Assembly: GCF_014466955.1 (NCBI RefSeq)
Contig: NZ_AP023396.1
Span: 4,402,001-4,466,000 of the forward strand
Direction: 5' to 3'
DNA from: Nocardia wallacei
Lineage (GTDB): Bacteria > Actinomycetota > Actinomycetes > Mycobacteriales > Mycobacteriaceae
Length of the DNA stretch: 64,000 nt
Part shown: positions 35,010 through 44,205 of the stretch, one piece after another
How the letters are laid out: each line of letters begins with the position of its first letter
How positions within the stretch are numbered: the first letter of the stretch is position 1
Notes under the pieces: model-generated
Told to the model about the DNA's origin: nothing
Databases searched by the model: none
Seen by the model: the letters and a program-made list of their open reading frames with translations, nothing else
Position numbers and translations under genes: made by a program

Positions 35010-35578
35010 TCCTCGCGGAGTCCGGCAAACACGATGTCCACGTAGCGCTCCCAGACGTCTGGTTCCTCGTCGGCCAACGGTGCGGAGGCGTGGTGAATGC
35101 CGCAGGTCAGCATCACGATGTCGAGTCCGCGGACGTCGGGATGCACGGCGCCGGCGCGGCGGGCCCGCGCGGCCAGCTGTTCTGCCGTGGCGACGAGCCG
35201 TTCGACCTGGGCCTGGATCTTCGGATTCCGGTCCGCGTCAGCGCGGTCGAGCGCGTCGACCAAGGCCCGGTTGCGGGCGTTGAGCGCGGCGCTCGCGTAC
35301 AGGAACTCCCGCAGGGCCGCGGCGGCGTCGTCATGGGCGGCCAGGCGTTCACCGTCGGCCACGAGTTCGTCGACGGCCGCGGCGACGATGGCCGCGAGCA
35401 GGTCGTCCTTGGTGGGGAAGTGGCGGAACACGGTGCCTTTGCCGATGCCCGCCCGTGCGGCGACCTCGGCGGTGGTGGCGTCCACACCGCTTTCGGCGAA
35501 CACCGCGGCGGCTGCTGCGACAAGAGCCTTGCGGGTGCGCACGGCGTCCGCGCGCATGGGGCGGTCGGGCGCTGCCAT
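34994..35578 (-). CDS. TetR/AcrR-family transcriptional regulator
   Basis: A 194-residue regulator starting at the ATG at 35578, preceded by GAGGAGGTGGCG. The DNA-binding domain is complete (RTRKALVAAAAAVFAESGVD, TTAEVAARAGIGKGTVFRHF, PTKDDLLAAIVA). The C-terminal half contains a MLTCGIHHASAPLADEEP segment. It is divergent from the F420-reductase-like gene with a 24-bp perfect palindrome in between, the expected binding site. It overlaps the fused SDR-LLM gene tail to tail. Confidence 0.93.
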   Translation of the reverse strand: MAAPDRPMRADAVRTRKALVAAAAAVFAESGVDATTAEVAARAGIGKGTVFRHFPTKDDLLAAIVAAAVDELVADGERLAAHDDAAAALREFLYASAALNARNRALVDALDRADADRNPKIQAQVERLVATAEQLAARARRAGAVHPDVRGLDIVMLTCGIHHASAPLADEEPDVWERYVDIVFAGLREDQSFN

Positions 35579-35646
35579 CGCCACCTCCTCGGTCGACCAC
35601 GAGCGTAACAAAGCTGACCAGCCGGTCCAGTTAGTGGTACAGTCGC

Positions 35647-35670
35647 TAACATGACCGGCCGGTCATGTTA
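35647..35670. promoter_or_regulatory. 24-bp perfect palindrome, TetR operator
   Basis: The half-site TAACATGACCGG is followed by its exact complement. It lies 68 bp upstream of the TetR start and 28 bp before the divergent GTG at 35699, so a bound dimer would cover the promoters of both genes. Confidence 0.75.
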
Positions 35671-35698
35671 AGTTCCTGCGAAAGGGAGTCCCGGAACT

Positions 35699-36430
35699 GT
35701 GGGCACCACTCTTGGTTTTATCGGCAGCGGCCTGATCGGCGGCACGCTGGCGCGCCTGGCCACGACCGCCGGCATCGACGTCGTCCTCAGCAACTCCCGC
35801 GGTCCCGAGACCCTCGCCGGGCTCGTAGCGGATCTCGGCGGCCACGCCCGCGCGGCGACCGGCGAGGAAGCCGCCCGAGCGGATCTGGTCGTCGTTTCCG
35901 TACCGCTCACGGCCTGTCGACACCTGCCGGCCGACGCACTGGCCGGCCGCGTCGTCATCGACACGACGAACTACTACCCCCAGCGCGACGGCCGCTTCCC
36001 GGAGCTGGACTCCGACGAGGTCACCTCGAGCGAACTGCTGCAGCGGACGCTGCCTGGGGCAACAGTGGTGAAGGCGTTCAACAACGTCTTCCACCACCAG
36101 CTGCACACCCTCGCCCGCCCGCCGGGATCACCGGATCGCTCCGCACTACCCATCGCGGGCGACGACGAAGCCGCCAAGAAGGCGGTCAGCGGCCTGATGG
36201 ACGCACTCGGCTACGACGCCGTGGACACCGGTGCTCTGTCAACGAGCTGGCGCAGCGAACCCAACACCCCGGTTTACGTCATGCCCTACTTCGGCGCGAT
36301 GCCCACCGACCTGCCTGGCGAGGAACTCATGGCGTGGATGGCAAAGGCCGATGGCGCCTCGATCCCGACGACTCAGGTGGAAGCCCTCGTCGCTTCGGCG
36401 GCTCGCGGACCCGCCGGCGGTCGGTTCTGA
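35699..36430 (+). CDS. NADPH-dependent F420-reductase-like protein
   Basis: A 243-residue protein of the F420-oxidoreductase/NAD-binding-2 type. The N-terminal Rossmann motif reads LGFIGSGLIGGTLARLA, followed by DVVLSNSRGPETLAGLVADL, DLVVVSVPLTACRHLP, and VIDTTNYYPQRDGRFPELDS, a sequence typical of actinobacterial NADPH-binding relatives annotated as putative dinucleotide-binding enzymes. GATVVKAFNNVFHHQL is the usual core strand. GTG start with GGGAG upstream. It may reduce F420 or simply a metabolite; F420 use is inferred from the fold and from the LLM fragment next door. It heads a TetR-controlled pair with the SDR at 36485. Confidence 0.85.
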   Translation: MGTTLGFIGSGLIGGTLARLATTAGIDVVLSNSRGPETLAGLVADLGGHARAATGEEAARADLVVVSVPLTACRHLPADALAGRVVIDTTNYYPQRDGRFPELDSDEVTSSELLQRTLPGATVVKAFNNVFHHQLHTLARPPGSPDRSALPIAGDDEAAKKAVSGLMDALGYDAVDTGALSTSWRSEPNTPVYVMPYFGAMPTDLPGEELMAWMAKADGASIPTTQVEALVASAARGPAGGRF

Positions 36431-36484
36431 GACTCAGCCCGACTGGCACGTCCGCACAGTCCAACCCGACGTCAAGGAGTACAC

Positions 36485-37300
36485 ATGCCCGGACGACTCG
36501 AAGGCAAGACCGCACTGGTCACCGGAGCCACCAGCAACATCGGACGAGCCATCGCCGTCGCCTTCGCCGCCGAAGGCGCCCGCGTCGTCGTCAGCGGCCG
36601 CGACCAGACCCGCGGCGACAAGGTCATTGCCGAGATCACCGGCGCCGGCGGCAAGGCCGTCTTCATCCCCGCCAACCTGGACGGAACCGCCGACACCGCC
36701 CGCACTCTCGCCGCACAGGCCACGAACGCCCTCGGCGGCGCCATCGACATCCTCGTCAACAACGCCGGCATCTTCCCCGCCACCAGCACCGCCGACACCG
36801 ACGAGGCCACCTTCGACCAGGTCTACGCCGTCAACGTCAAGACCCCGTTCCTCCTCACCGGCCTCATCGCCCCCAAGATGGCCGAACGCGGCTCCGGGGC
36901 CATCATCAACCTCGGCTCCTGGGTCGCCCGCCTGGGCATTCCCATGGCCAGCCTCTACGCCTCCACCAAAGGCGCTATGGAAACCCTCACCCGCATGTGG
37001 GCCGCCGAATACGGCCCCAACGGAGTCCGCGTCAACGCCATCTCCCCCGGCGTCATCGCCGAGAACACCGGCGAAAGCCCCGGCACCGCCATGATGCGCG
37101 GCACCCCCGCCAACCAAAGCGGAACCCCCAACCACATCGCCAACGCCGCCATCTACCTCGCCAGCGACGAATCCACCTTCGTCCACGGCACCGTCATCGA
37201 CGTCGACGGCGGCCGCACCACCACCGCAGTCATCGCCAACCAACCCCACACCGACCGCGAGGCAACCAGGAGAGTTCCCACGAGTGACGGGACTGTTTAA
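36485..37300 (+). CDS. Classical SDR oxidoreductase
   Basis: A 271-residue short-chain dehydrogenase. AAGGAGTACAC precedes the ATG. Motifs: TALVTGATSNIGRAIAVAFA, IDILVNNAGIFPATST, catalytic Ser in INLGSWVARLGIP, YASTKGAMETLTR, and the PG of NAISPGVIAENTG; it ends near VIDVDGGRTTTAVIA. The last ~20 residues beyond the usual end are poorly conserved in character and abut a 10-codon start of another SDR, so the natural stop may have been lost in a rearrangement. It is likely co-transcribed with the F420-reductase-like gene, 54 bp away. Confidence 0.9.
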   Translation: MPGRLEGKTALVTGATSNIGRAIAVAFAAEGARVVVSGRDQTRGDKVIAEITGAGGKAVFIPANLDGTADTARTLAAQATNALGGAIDILVNNAGIFPATSTADTDEATFDQVYAVNVKTPFLLTGLIAPKMAERGSGAIINLGSWVARLGIPMASLYASTKGAMETLTRMWAAEYGPNGVRVNAISPGVIAENTGESPGTAMMRGTPANQSGTPNHIANAAIYLASDESTFVHGTVIDVDGGRTTTAVIANQPHTDREATRRVPTSDGTV

Positions 37301-37313
37301 AGATCGACTCTAG
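37284..37313 (+). pseudogene. 5' stub of another SDR-like gene
   Basis: A GTG preceded by AGGAGAGTTCCCACGA opens VTGLFKDRL and stops at TAG 37311-37313. The opening MTGLF(K/Q)(D/G)(R/K) is common at the start of SDR genes, so this looks like a third operon gene destroyed just after its start. The following sequence up to 37551 contains nothing I recognise. Confidence 0.35.
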
Positions 37314-37551
37314 CCGCCGTAGACCGTCGCGCACGACCCAGCACCGCCAACCGCCCACCGTCGACACCCTGGTCACCTACGGAACAACCTCCTGAAGCCA
37401 GGCAGCGGAATCACGCGCTCACGCGCGAGATGATCCTTCTGTCACGCTCAGCAACCACCGAAAGCGCGCCAGAACCCTCGTTTGACAGGCCCCTTTCAGG
37501 CGGATCATCCCGGCACGACTTCGGCCAGCCGGAGCGATCCGCCTGACTCGA

Positions 37552-37770
37552 TTACTGGACTGTGCCGACGGCAGGCATGCCGAGGTCCACCTGGCGGGTG
37601 ATGCGCGTGAGCCGGAGCGCGTCGGCGCGCTTGCCGCGCAGACACTGGAGTGTGAGGTCCACCCCCTCGATCTCGCCCAGCCACCCCTCGGCTGCGGCGC
37701 GTTTCCTCCGCTTCTCCAAGTCCGACTCCAATTCGTCGAGACGAGGTAGCATTTTCGGGTTCACATGCAA
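37552..37770 (-). CDS. Small basic protein, possibly recombinase-associated
   Basis: A 72-residue protein starting at TTG (HVNPKMLPRLDELESDLEKR), continuing RRKRAAAEGWLGEIEGVDLT and ending with a VDLGMP motif. It is helical and charged. I recall similar small proteins encoded beside tyrosine recombinases in actinobacteria, but I cannot confirm this here. If right it marks a lost integrative element, because the region around it is full of relics. There is no nearby partner gene. Confidence 0.45.
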   Translation of the reverse strand: MHVNPKMLPRLDELESDLEKRRKRAAAEGWLGEIEGVDLTLQCLRGKRADALRLTRITRQVDLGMPAVGTVQ

Positions 37771-38213
37771 TTGTGCGCACCGGAGGCAAGCTTCTCTGAA
37801 CTAAGCCAAGGGAGGTCGGGCACATAGCAAATCCGGCTCCAATAGGAACGGTGCGTCCTCACTATTCCTGCGGCAGTTACTCGGCCTCTGATTCGGAACG
37901 TTCGGAGGCGCGGGGTGGTTGGTCGATATCGAGGTGTTTCGGGTTCTCCTCGCAGGCGCTCGATCGGCTTGTCTACGAGTGCTAGATAAAAGAAGTGGTC
38001 GTCTCCGGGCGCGAAGGCGACTCTAAAACCTGCGTCCAGCGCGGCAATTGCCTCGTCTGCGTTCGTCGCGACAGCGGCTGGGTGGATGGCATAGACGGGG
38101 CCGATGGGCAGTTCCCTGGTTCCGAGCGTTACCGAGTACGACTCGGCCAGCCATGCTGCGGCGACAGGTGCGGTCAGCCCGGCACAAAGTTCGGGCGAGT
38201 CATGTCCGGTCAA
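37761..38213 (-). CDS. Hypothetical protein, possibly a relic
   Basis: A 150-residue frame opening at TTG. The first ~100 residues look like genuine protein (LPIGPVYAIHPAAVATNADE, AGFRVAFAPGDDHFFYLALV), while the last ~50 are Arg/Thr-rich and look out of frame (TPRYRPTTPRLRTFRIRGR). A frameshift near 37920 is therefore possible. No family was recognised. The frame remains open upstream of the TTG to about 38262 with no better start, so the N-terminus may be missing. Confidence 0.4.
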   Translation of the reverse strand: MTGHDSPELCAGLTAPVAAAWLAESYSVTLGTRELPIGPVYAIHPAAVATNADEAIAALDAGFRVAFAPGDDHFFYLALVDKPIERLRGEPETPRYRPTTPRLRTFRIRGRVTAAGIVRTHRSYWSRICYVPDLPWLSSEKLASGAHNCM

Positions 38214-38325
38214 GATGCGGATGAAGCTTCGAGCTGAAGGGGAGGCGACGATTCCGCCTTAAATCAGGATGCGAGCGACTCGGAGGTCGACCCGCATCCT
38301 GGTGACTCTGGCGCAGCAGATGAAA

Positions 38326-38886
38326 TCAGAGTCCGGACCATGTCAGATAGGCCAGGCCATTGCTCTCGTTGTCGAAATCCCCAATGAGAAGACTCAATCC
38401 GGTACGGCGGTTGTAGTACCGGAGCTGCTTCTCAGCCGCATTGAAGCAGGTCTCCGCGTCTGTACCCCGGGCAGATGCCTTGCCGCCACCGCAGTCGTCC
38501 GCTTGAAGTGGGGGCTGATTCGGCAGCAGGTGCCCGGCGAAGACTCGAATGCGCGGGTAAGCTTGTGTGAACAGGCGGTCAGTGTCTGGCGTCGTCTGAA
38601 TGACACAAAGAGTAGCGGGGGGTTCCGACCCCGGCCTGCATCCTGTCGAGTTCCGGAGCCGACTCGGGAGGGCCGCGACGAAATCATCCTGCGATCCAAC
38701 GGTGGCGGCGGCCCCCACGGTCGGGCTGGCGGTCACCCCGCCATCGGTACCGTGGGAGCCACTCGCAGCAGAATCACCGCTCGGCGGATGGTTGTAGATC
38801 CCTACGCCGAGCGCGACTGCGACCGAGAGCAGACCAACAGCACCCGCAGTCCGCCAATAACGCCGCGTCTCTTCATCATCGGCCAA
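38326..38886 (-). CDS. Single-TM exported-domain hypothetical protein
   Basis: A 186-residue protein. The start appears to be TTG at 38886, with a GGGGCGGAAG stretch before it. A short acidic N-terminus precedes one membrane helix at about residues 14-30 (AGAVGLLSVAVALGVGIY). A Ser/Gly/Thr-rich linker and a C-terminal domain with four Cys (STGCRPG, TLCVIQ, DDCGGG, ETCFNAAE) follow, suggesting disulfides outside the cell. Function unknown. It lies 3' of the AAA-type relic on the same strand and overlaps that frame slightly. Confidence 0.6.
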   Translation of the reverse strand: MADDEETRRYWRTAGAVGLLSVAVALGVGIYNHPPSGDSAASGSHGTDGGVTASPTVGAAATVGSQDDFVAALPSRLRNSTGCRPGSEPPATLCVIQTTPDTDRLFTQAYPRIRVFAGHLLPNQPPLQADDCGGGKASARGTDAETCFNAAEKQLRYYNRRTGLSLLIGDFDNESNGLAYLTWSGL

Positions 38887-38934
38887 CGCTTCCGCCCCTG
38901 CCCGCGTGATTGAGTTGAGCCGTCAGCTTACGGC

Positions 38935-39260
38935 CGGAAAGCTGAAGTGAGCCCTGTTCGGCCTCGTGCACGAAAATAAAAGTGCCGTCGGAGTTTTGGG
39001 TGTTCTCTGCCACGAAGTTCGCGACCGTGGTGTCGGATTCGCCTTGCACGGTGAGCAGGTCCTCCTCGTAGGCGGCCTCGATCAGCGAAGTCTTGCCCGT
39101 GCCCGGTGGCCCGTACAACAACACGGAGCCTCGGCGGTGCGTACAGTTTGCAGCACATTCACATCCGCCGCCACCCGCGAGCTGGCGCAGGTGGTGGTCC
39201 TGCCCGTTCGGGCGCGCCACCGCCCGACCCCGACACCGGCGCAGCCGGGGCAGGGGCGCG
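38935..39260 (-). pseudogene. AAA/MoxR-type ATPase fragment
   Basis: The Walker A loop is plain (SVLLYGPPGTGKTSLIEAAY), followed by EEDLLTVQGESDTTVANFV. The N-terminal part (ARPNGQDHHLRQLAG) belongs to the same protein family but sits in a frame that changes near 39165. After about 40 residues past Walker A the sequence stops resembling an ATPase, and no Walker B (hhhhDE) is present. It is a broken, truncated gene. From here to 39580 I see nothing else. Confidence 0.6.
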
Positions 39261-39751
39261 GTGCCACCGCGCCGTTGCCAGGTGAACGCTAGCTAGGCGA
39301 GAACAGTTGTGGCGCAGAGCCAGCGGTCGCGAGGATACCGCCCGGGTCGTCTCAGCGCTGATGACTTAGTCGGTGGTGAAGACCTGCGCTTCGCCTAATT
39401 GCCGCCAGGTACTCGACCCGGTTCAATCGCTCGAATTCGGTCGCCTGTGCGGAACGGGACAAGTTGCAGCTCAGTAGGGTTCGGCATGCGCGCCTTCGGT
39501 CCGCGTGAAATTGAGCGGCATGGATAGCGGTTGCTGCGCATACTGGTCTGCGGATGTTCCCGTCTCGGGGCTGAGCGCGTGTGCAGTTCCGGGATGTTGT
39601 CGGTGGTCTGGTGTATCTCTTATCACAGTTCATGTGGGAGATGCGTTGCGGGGGACTTCTATTCGGGTTCCTGGATTGGGCTGCGCGAGACCTGGAACCA
39701 GCATGCGCGGCTTCGGCTTTCGAAAGAGGGGATCGACTGTGGAGACTTGCT

Positions 39752-39945
39752 CGGCGCCGCCGGCATCACCCCCTGCGAGTCACCGAGCACGGCAGCAAAC
39801 GGCAAGAGGAAACCTTCACCGACCTCATCGCCGCCGCCGCGGGCATCATCCTCGGACAACGCGGCCGAGGCGCGCCCGTCGTGATCCTGCGCGGCATCGC
39901 CCACACTTCCAGCGACGACGGCGTCACCGATATCACAACCCAGCG
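39752..39945 (+). pseudogene. Possible CofE-like (F420 glutamate ligase) C-terminal fragment
   Basis: Within a 207-codon frame (39581-40204), only the stretch VTEHGSKRQEETFTDLIAAA followed by AGIILGQRGRGAPVVILRGI looks like a known family. It resembles the C-terminal part of coenzyme F420:L-glutamate ligase, where an Asp/Glu-Ala helix precedes PVxxIRG. The flanks are unrelated. Some other nucleotide-binding protein is equally possible. The larger frame has no good start. Confidence 0.3.
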
Positions 39946-40205
39946 AACCCCGCCACCGCGCCACCTGGCTCAGCCCCGCGACGCTCCCACCCTGCTCTAC
40001 AACGCCGCCATCCAGCCCCTCCCCCAGCCATTCCTCACCCTCTACGGCACATCCGACACCCCCGAGACCTGGTGGCCGCGCACGGGCTGGGGCAGCCTCG
40101 ACTACCAGCCCGCCGACAGCATCGATCACCACACCACTCCCGCGCCATTCCCCGACCGGTTCGTCGGAGGCGTCTTCGCAGACCACGACCTCCCGGCTAG
40201 CTAGC

Positions 40206-41039
40206 TCACCGGTCCTTGCCGTTAATGGCGATCATGACAAGTTCGCGAGCAGTGTTGCCGTATACCGCCTGCTCGGTCAGCATCTCGAATGCGCGCTCGT
40301 ACAGAGCAAGCTCGCGAGGCTGCCGGATGGTCAATTCCGCGCTGATTGTTTCAACTTGAGCGATCTTGTCGTCGTAAAGCAGAAAGTTTGTGGTTTCGTA
40401 GAAGAACTCAGCCGTATCGGGAAGCACGCCGATACGCAGCCGGGGAAGATGCATCGAGCTGAGGAGATGTTCCATCTGCGCGCGCCGGATCTCTTCACTT
40501 CCGACGGATGTGTACAGTGCCGATTCTGCGACGACGAAATGAAAGCGGTGACCTGGCGCGCGGAGCACCTGTTGGCGCTCCATACGCGCGGCCAACGCCG
40601 CGTCCAAGTCATCTGGAGCATCGAGGAACCGAATGCACCGACTGAGCACAGCTTCAGCATAGTGACGTGTTTGTAGCAACCCAGGCGGTATAAGACAGTC
40701 GAAGCCACGGACAAGCGACGCCGCTCCCTCGAGTTTTATACTCTGACGCTGCCGGTGCGCACGCCCGGTTGCTGCGATTCGCCGCCATTCCATATAGGCC
40801 GCATCGACATTACGCAATGCTGCCGCCAGGTCCGGCAATGCCAGCTTGTTGTCGGTAAGACGGCACCATATAGCCAAGTCCTCTTCGGATGGCAGTTGCT
40901 TGCCGTGCTCAATTTTCGAAACCTTGGCCGGATGCCAGCCCGCCGCCGCGGCGAGGCCGCGACCGGTCATCCGGGCCGATACCCGCAGGTCGCGCAGGCG
41001 AACTCCGAGTACCTGCCGTGCATCATCAACCCTGGTCAC
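40206..41039 (-). CDS. XRE-family regulator with DUF5753 (module 1)
   Basis: A 277-residue regulator. The N-terminal Cro/CI-type helix-turn-helix reads LRDLRVSARMTGRGLAAAAG, WHPAKVSKIEHGKQLPSEED (about residues 14-53). The remainder is DUF5753 (DCLIPPGLLQTRHYAEAVLS, MERQQVLRAPGHRFHFVVAE, HLPRLRIGVLPDTAEF). Such proteins (WhiJ type) are abundant in Streptomyces and Nocardia and usually pair with a small DUF397 or similar protein; none is adjacent here. It is divergent from the frameshifted flavin monooxygenase at 41673 and is the counterpart of the regulator at 43354. Confidence 0.92.
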   Translation of the reverse strand: MTRVDDARQVLGVRLRDLRVSARMTGRGLAAAAGWHPAKVSKIEHGKQLPSEEDLAIWCRLTDNKLALPDLAAALRNVDAAYMEWRRIAATGRAHRQRQSIKLEGAASLVRGFDCLIPPGLLQTRHYAEAVLSRCIRFLDAPDDLDAALAARMERQQVLRAPGHRFHFVVAESALYTSVGSEEIRRAQMEHLLSSMHLPRLRIGVLPDTAEFFYETTNFLLYDDKIAQVETISAELTIRQPRELALYERAFEMLTEQAVYGNTARELVMIAINGKDR

Positions 41040-41672
41040 GGAGATACCTTCCGAACGTCACACCTATCGGCCACAGGCCGCCGCAGATCCCGCCCACCGG
41101 GACACCCGACCGCCGGATCCTCAACACAATATGCCCGATATCGCGAAGAATTGCTCAACGAGCTGTATTAGCACTGCTCTGCCGCGATGCGGTGTTCCCT
41201 ATCGAGCAACCTCGAGCAACACCGTTGTGAGCACAGGGAACGACTCCTAGCGTCAGAGTTGACGATCGGGCCCCTCGTCCACCACACCATCGCCGCCGCA
41301 TCAACCGATGCAGCACGCGCACACCCCGCATTCCAGCTCGAACTGATCGGGTCGATTCGACATGAACAACCGACTGCAAGCTCCGAACCACATCCCAGAA
41401 CGACATCCCGGCACCGCACGCACGCCTTCGCGGCGGCGCAGCACCCATACGACCTCACCCGCGAATCCGCACACCATGATCGCAATGCCACGTTCGTCAA
41501 GAGCCAGGCTCTGAAATCTCAATTCGCTCCGCTTCACGATCGTCAAATTCTTCGATCTATCCCATTGCCATACACGCCACAAGTCACATCGGCCCCATTC
41601 GGATACCTGCGCACAACCTTGGAAATTGAGTCTGTGTCCTCCGCCATGGCCGAACCGCAGGAGGTTGATTTC
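41040..41672. other. Divergent regulatory gap between XRE and monooxygenase genes
   Basis: About 630 bp without a supported gene; the open plus-strand frame is an upstream extension of the monooxygenase frame. The last 20 bp (AGGAGGTTGATTTC) are almost the same as the leader of the paralogous gene at 45351. Confidence 0.5.
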
Positions 41673-43260
41673 ATGTCCCGAATTATCTCCAAGCCAGTTT
41701 TGATTGCAGGCGCGGGCCTAGCAGGTCTATCTCTGGCAATCGAGCTGACGCGGTGGGGTGTGCCGTTCGAGATAGTTGATAGCGCCGAGGAGCCGAATCC
41801 GTGGTCGCGGGCATTTACTGTGCATGCGCACACAGGAGTGGCTGATGCAGATAGGCCTGATCGACGAGTTCCTGAACCGAGGCTTGCTGCACAAGTCAAT
41901 GGATTACCGGTTCGAGGCAACGGACAAGGTCGCGCGGCTCGATTTCACACAACTCACCGGCACGCGGTACCCGCACATCCTCATCAGCAGTCAGAACATG
42001 ACCGAGACACTTCTGCGCGAGTACCTGTCGGCACGGGACGTCTCGGTGCGGTGGGGCACCAAACTCACCTCTGCCACCGAGGATCGCGATGGAGTGACAG
42101 TGTCACTGTCGCGGCCGGACGGCAGCACCGAAACGGTGCGATGCCAGTGGCTGGCGGGTTGCGACGGCGTCCACTCAACCGTACGCGGACTGATCGGTGT
42201 GAAGTATGCGGGCGGGGATTACGCGGGCCGGAACCGGATGATGGACACCCCGATGATGAATTTCTGGCTCGGCGACGACCGGATCCACTATCTGATCACG
42301 GACGCGGGGATGCTCCTCATCACCAAGCTCCCCGGAGAGAACTACCGGCTGCTACTCAGCGAGCCCGGCGGTGGCGCAGTGGCGAAAAAGGCGGTAGCAC
42401 GCGAGGAGTTCCAGCGGGTCCTCGACCGGCAACTCGACGGCGCAGCGACGATCGGCCAGCCGTCGTCGACGAGCATTTTCACGATCTGGAAACGTCAGAC
42501 ACCGCTGTATCGGCGCGGGCGGATCTTCCTGGTCGGCGACGCCGGGAATCTGCGCAGCATCGCGGGCGGGCTGGGCATGAACGCCTGTATCGCAGACGGA
42601 GTCAACCTGGGATGGAAACTCGCCGCCGTAGCGACTGGGAAGGCTCACGCCGGGCTGCTGGACAGTTACGAGGACGAGCGTTGGCCCGCCGACGAACAGG
42701 TCGGGGCAATGGCCGACCTGCTCCACCAGATCCTCATGGACCATGAACGCCCCATGGCCGAGCGAATCGCGATAGTGGAGGAGCCCGACTTCCACGACCG
42801 CGCCGTCAGCATGATCTCTGGACTCGGCCACACCTACCGCGACGTCGTTTCCATCCCGGCGGACGTGCACCCGCTGACCGGTCTTGCTGCCGGAGATCGC
42901 GCACCCGAGCTGCCCCTCACCGGGTCGACGAGCGTGCACGACCTGCTGCGCCATCCCGGCTACACCCTCCTTACCCTGCATCACCAGCCCCATTCAGCTT
43001 GGAAATCAACGGATTTGGCGTCGCGAGTCCGCCAGCGGTTCGACGACTTGGTTCGGGTGCGGCAGGTCAGCTCGCCGGGTTCGCGGACGACTGCGCCGAC
43101 CAGCACCGTGCTCACTAACAACATCCGCGTCCACGACATCTATGGCGCGACAGACTCCGATGTGGTGTGCCTAATCCGCCCGGACGGCTACCTCGCCGGC
43201 CGCGTCGCGTTCTCCGAGCACGAGGCTTTGCTCGACGGTCTCGACGCAGTCCTTAGCTGA
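41673..43260 (+). pseudogene. FAD-dependent monooxygenase, frameshifted (module 1)
   Basis: A paralogue of the intact enzyme at 45365. The ATG with GGAGG leads into KPVLIAGAGLAGLSLAIELT and RWGVPFEIVDSAEEPN. At VHAHTG the frame breaks near 41827: alignment with the paralogue (TVHARVQEWLAW) indicates that one GC pair has been lost from a GCGCGC run. The next frame carries on as TQEWLMQIGLIDEFLNRG through WLAGCDGVHSTVRG, IFLVGDAGNLRSIAGGLGMN and LIRPDGYLAGRV to the normal stop. If real, the gene gives only a ~50-residue peptide. A sequencing error or rare slippage could also explain it. Confidence 0.75.
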
Positions 43261-43353
43261 CGACAAGAAGCCGGTTGACGCGTCGGGGGTGACCGGGTGG
43301 CAAAGAGCGGGCCCGCGGCAGAGGTCGGCCCGCGCAATTGGTGAGGTATCGAG

Positions 43354-44205
43354 TCACTCATGCCAGTCAACAGCCATCCCGTCACGAGCTGCTTTGTTAA
43401 TCAGCCCTTGGGCTTTAGTACCGGTTACCGATTTGTTCACGAGAGTATCGAATGCCTGATGATATATCTGAATTTCCCGTGGTTGCGTGACAGTGATCTC
43501 GGCCGTAATCGACTCGACGAGAACAATCTTGGAATCGAACATAGAGAAATTTGTCGGCGCGAACGGTAGCTCCGCCGCGCGCGGTACGATTCCGATGGTC
43601 ACGCGGGGCAATCCCACAATAGCTCGTAATCTATCCAACTGCCCAGCCATAACCGCCTTTCCACCGACATTTGTATACAGCGCCTGCTCACCGAGGAGAA
43701 AGTGGAAGCGTCGGTTTCCCCCGTACAGAAGCTGCTGCCTTTCCAGCCGTTTCGCCACGCCAGCGTCCACATCGTCAGGTGTTTGATAAAATGCACTCAC
43801 GTTGCGAAGGACCTTGGCAGCATATTCGGCCGTCTGCAAAAATCCCGGTATGAAATGTGGGTTATATATCCTGATGACAGCGGAGTTCTCACTGAGGTTG
43901 ACGAGAGCGAGTTGGCGGCGTTTTGTTCCTGTACCCAGCACTCTCCGCCATTCGAGATAGGCAGCGTTGATGTTTTCCAAGCTCGCGATGAGGTCCGGGA
44001 CCTGGTCGACGGCATTGCAGTGCTCACACCATGCCTGGATATCGTCGTGGGAAGGCTTGATGCGGCCGTATTCGATCTTCGAAATCTTGGTTTGATGCCA
44101 GCCATTTCGGCGTGCCAGCTCGGCGCCGGACAGCTTGGCAGAACGACGAAGCTCTCGGAGTCGCCCTCCGAGAGCTTCGCGCTGCTGCTGAATCGAGCTT
44201 GTCAA
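43354..44205 (-). CDS. XRE-family regulator with DUF5753 (module 2)
   Basis: A 283-residue regulator. The TTG at 44205 overlaps the TGA of the DUF6879 gene (TTGA) and gives a normal N-terminus; a GTG at 44244 is the alternative. The helix-turn-helix is LRELRRSAKLSGAELARRNG, WHQTKISKIEYGRIKPSHDD. DUF5753 follows (NPHFIPGFLQTAEYAAKVLR, LERQQLLYGGNRRFHFLLGE, LPRVTIGIVPRAAELPF). It shares this architecture with the regulator at 40206. Translational coupling to DUF6879 and the small protein indicates a three-gene unit divergent from the intact monooxygenase. Confidence 0.92.
   Translation of the reverse strand: MTSSIQQQREALGGRLRELRRSAKLSGAELARRNGWHQTKISKIEYGRIKPSHDDIQAWCEHCNAVDQVPDLIASLENINAAYLEWRRVLGTGTKRRQLALVNLSENSAVIRIYNPHFIPGFLQTAEYAAKVLRNVSAFYQTPDDVDAGVAKRLERQQLLYGGNRRFHFLLGEQALYTNVGGKAVMAGQLDRLRAIVGLPRVTIGIVPRAAELPFAPTNFSMFDSKIVLVESITAEITVTQPREIQIYHQAFDTLVNKSVTGTKAQGLINKAARDGMAVDWHE

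Noticed and set aside
35665..37287. 540-codon plus frame
   Set aside because: Overlaps the F420-reductase-like and SDR genes in another frame; Arg/His repeats typical of GC-rich shadows.
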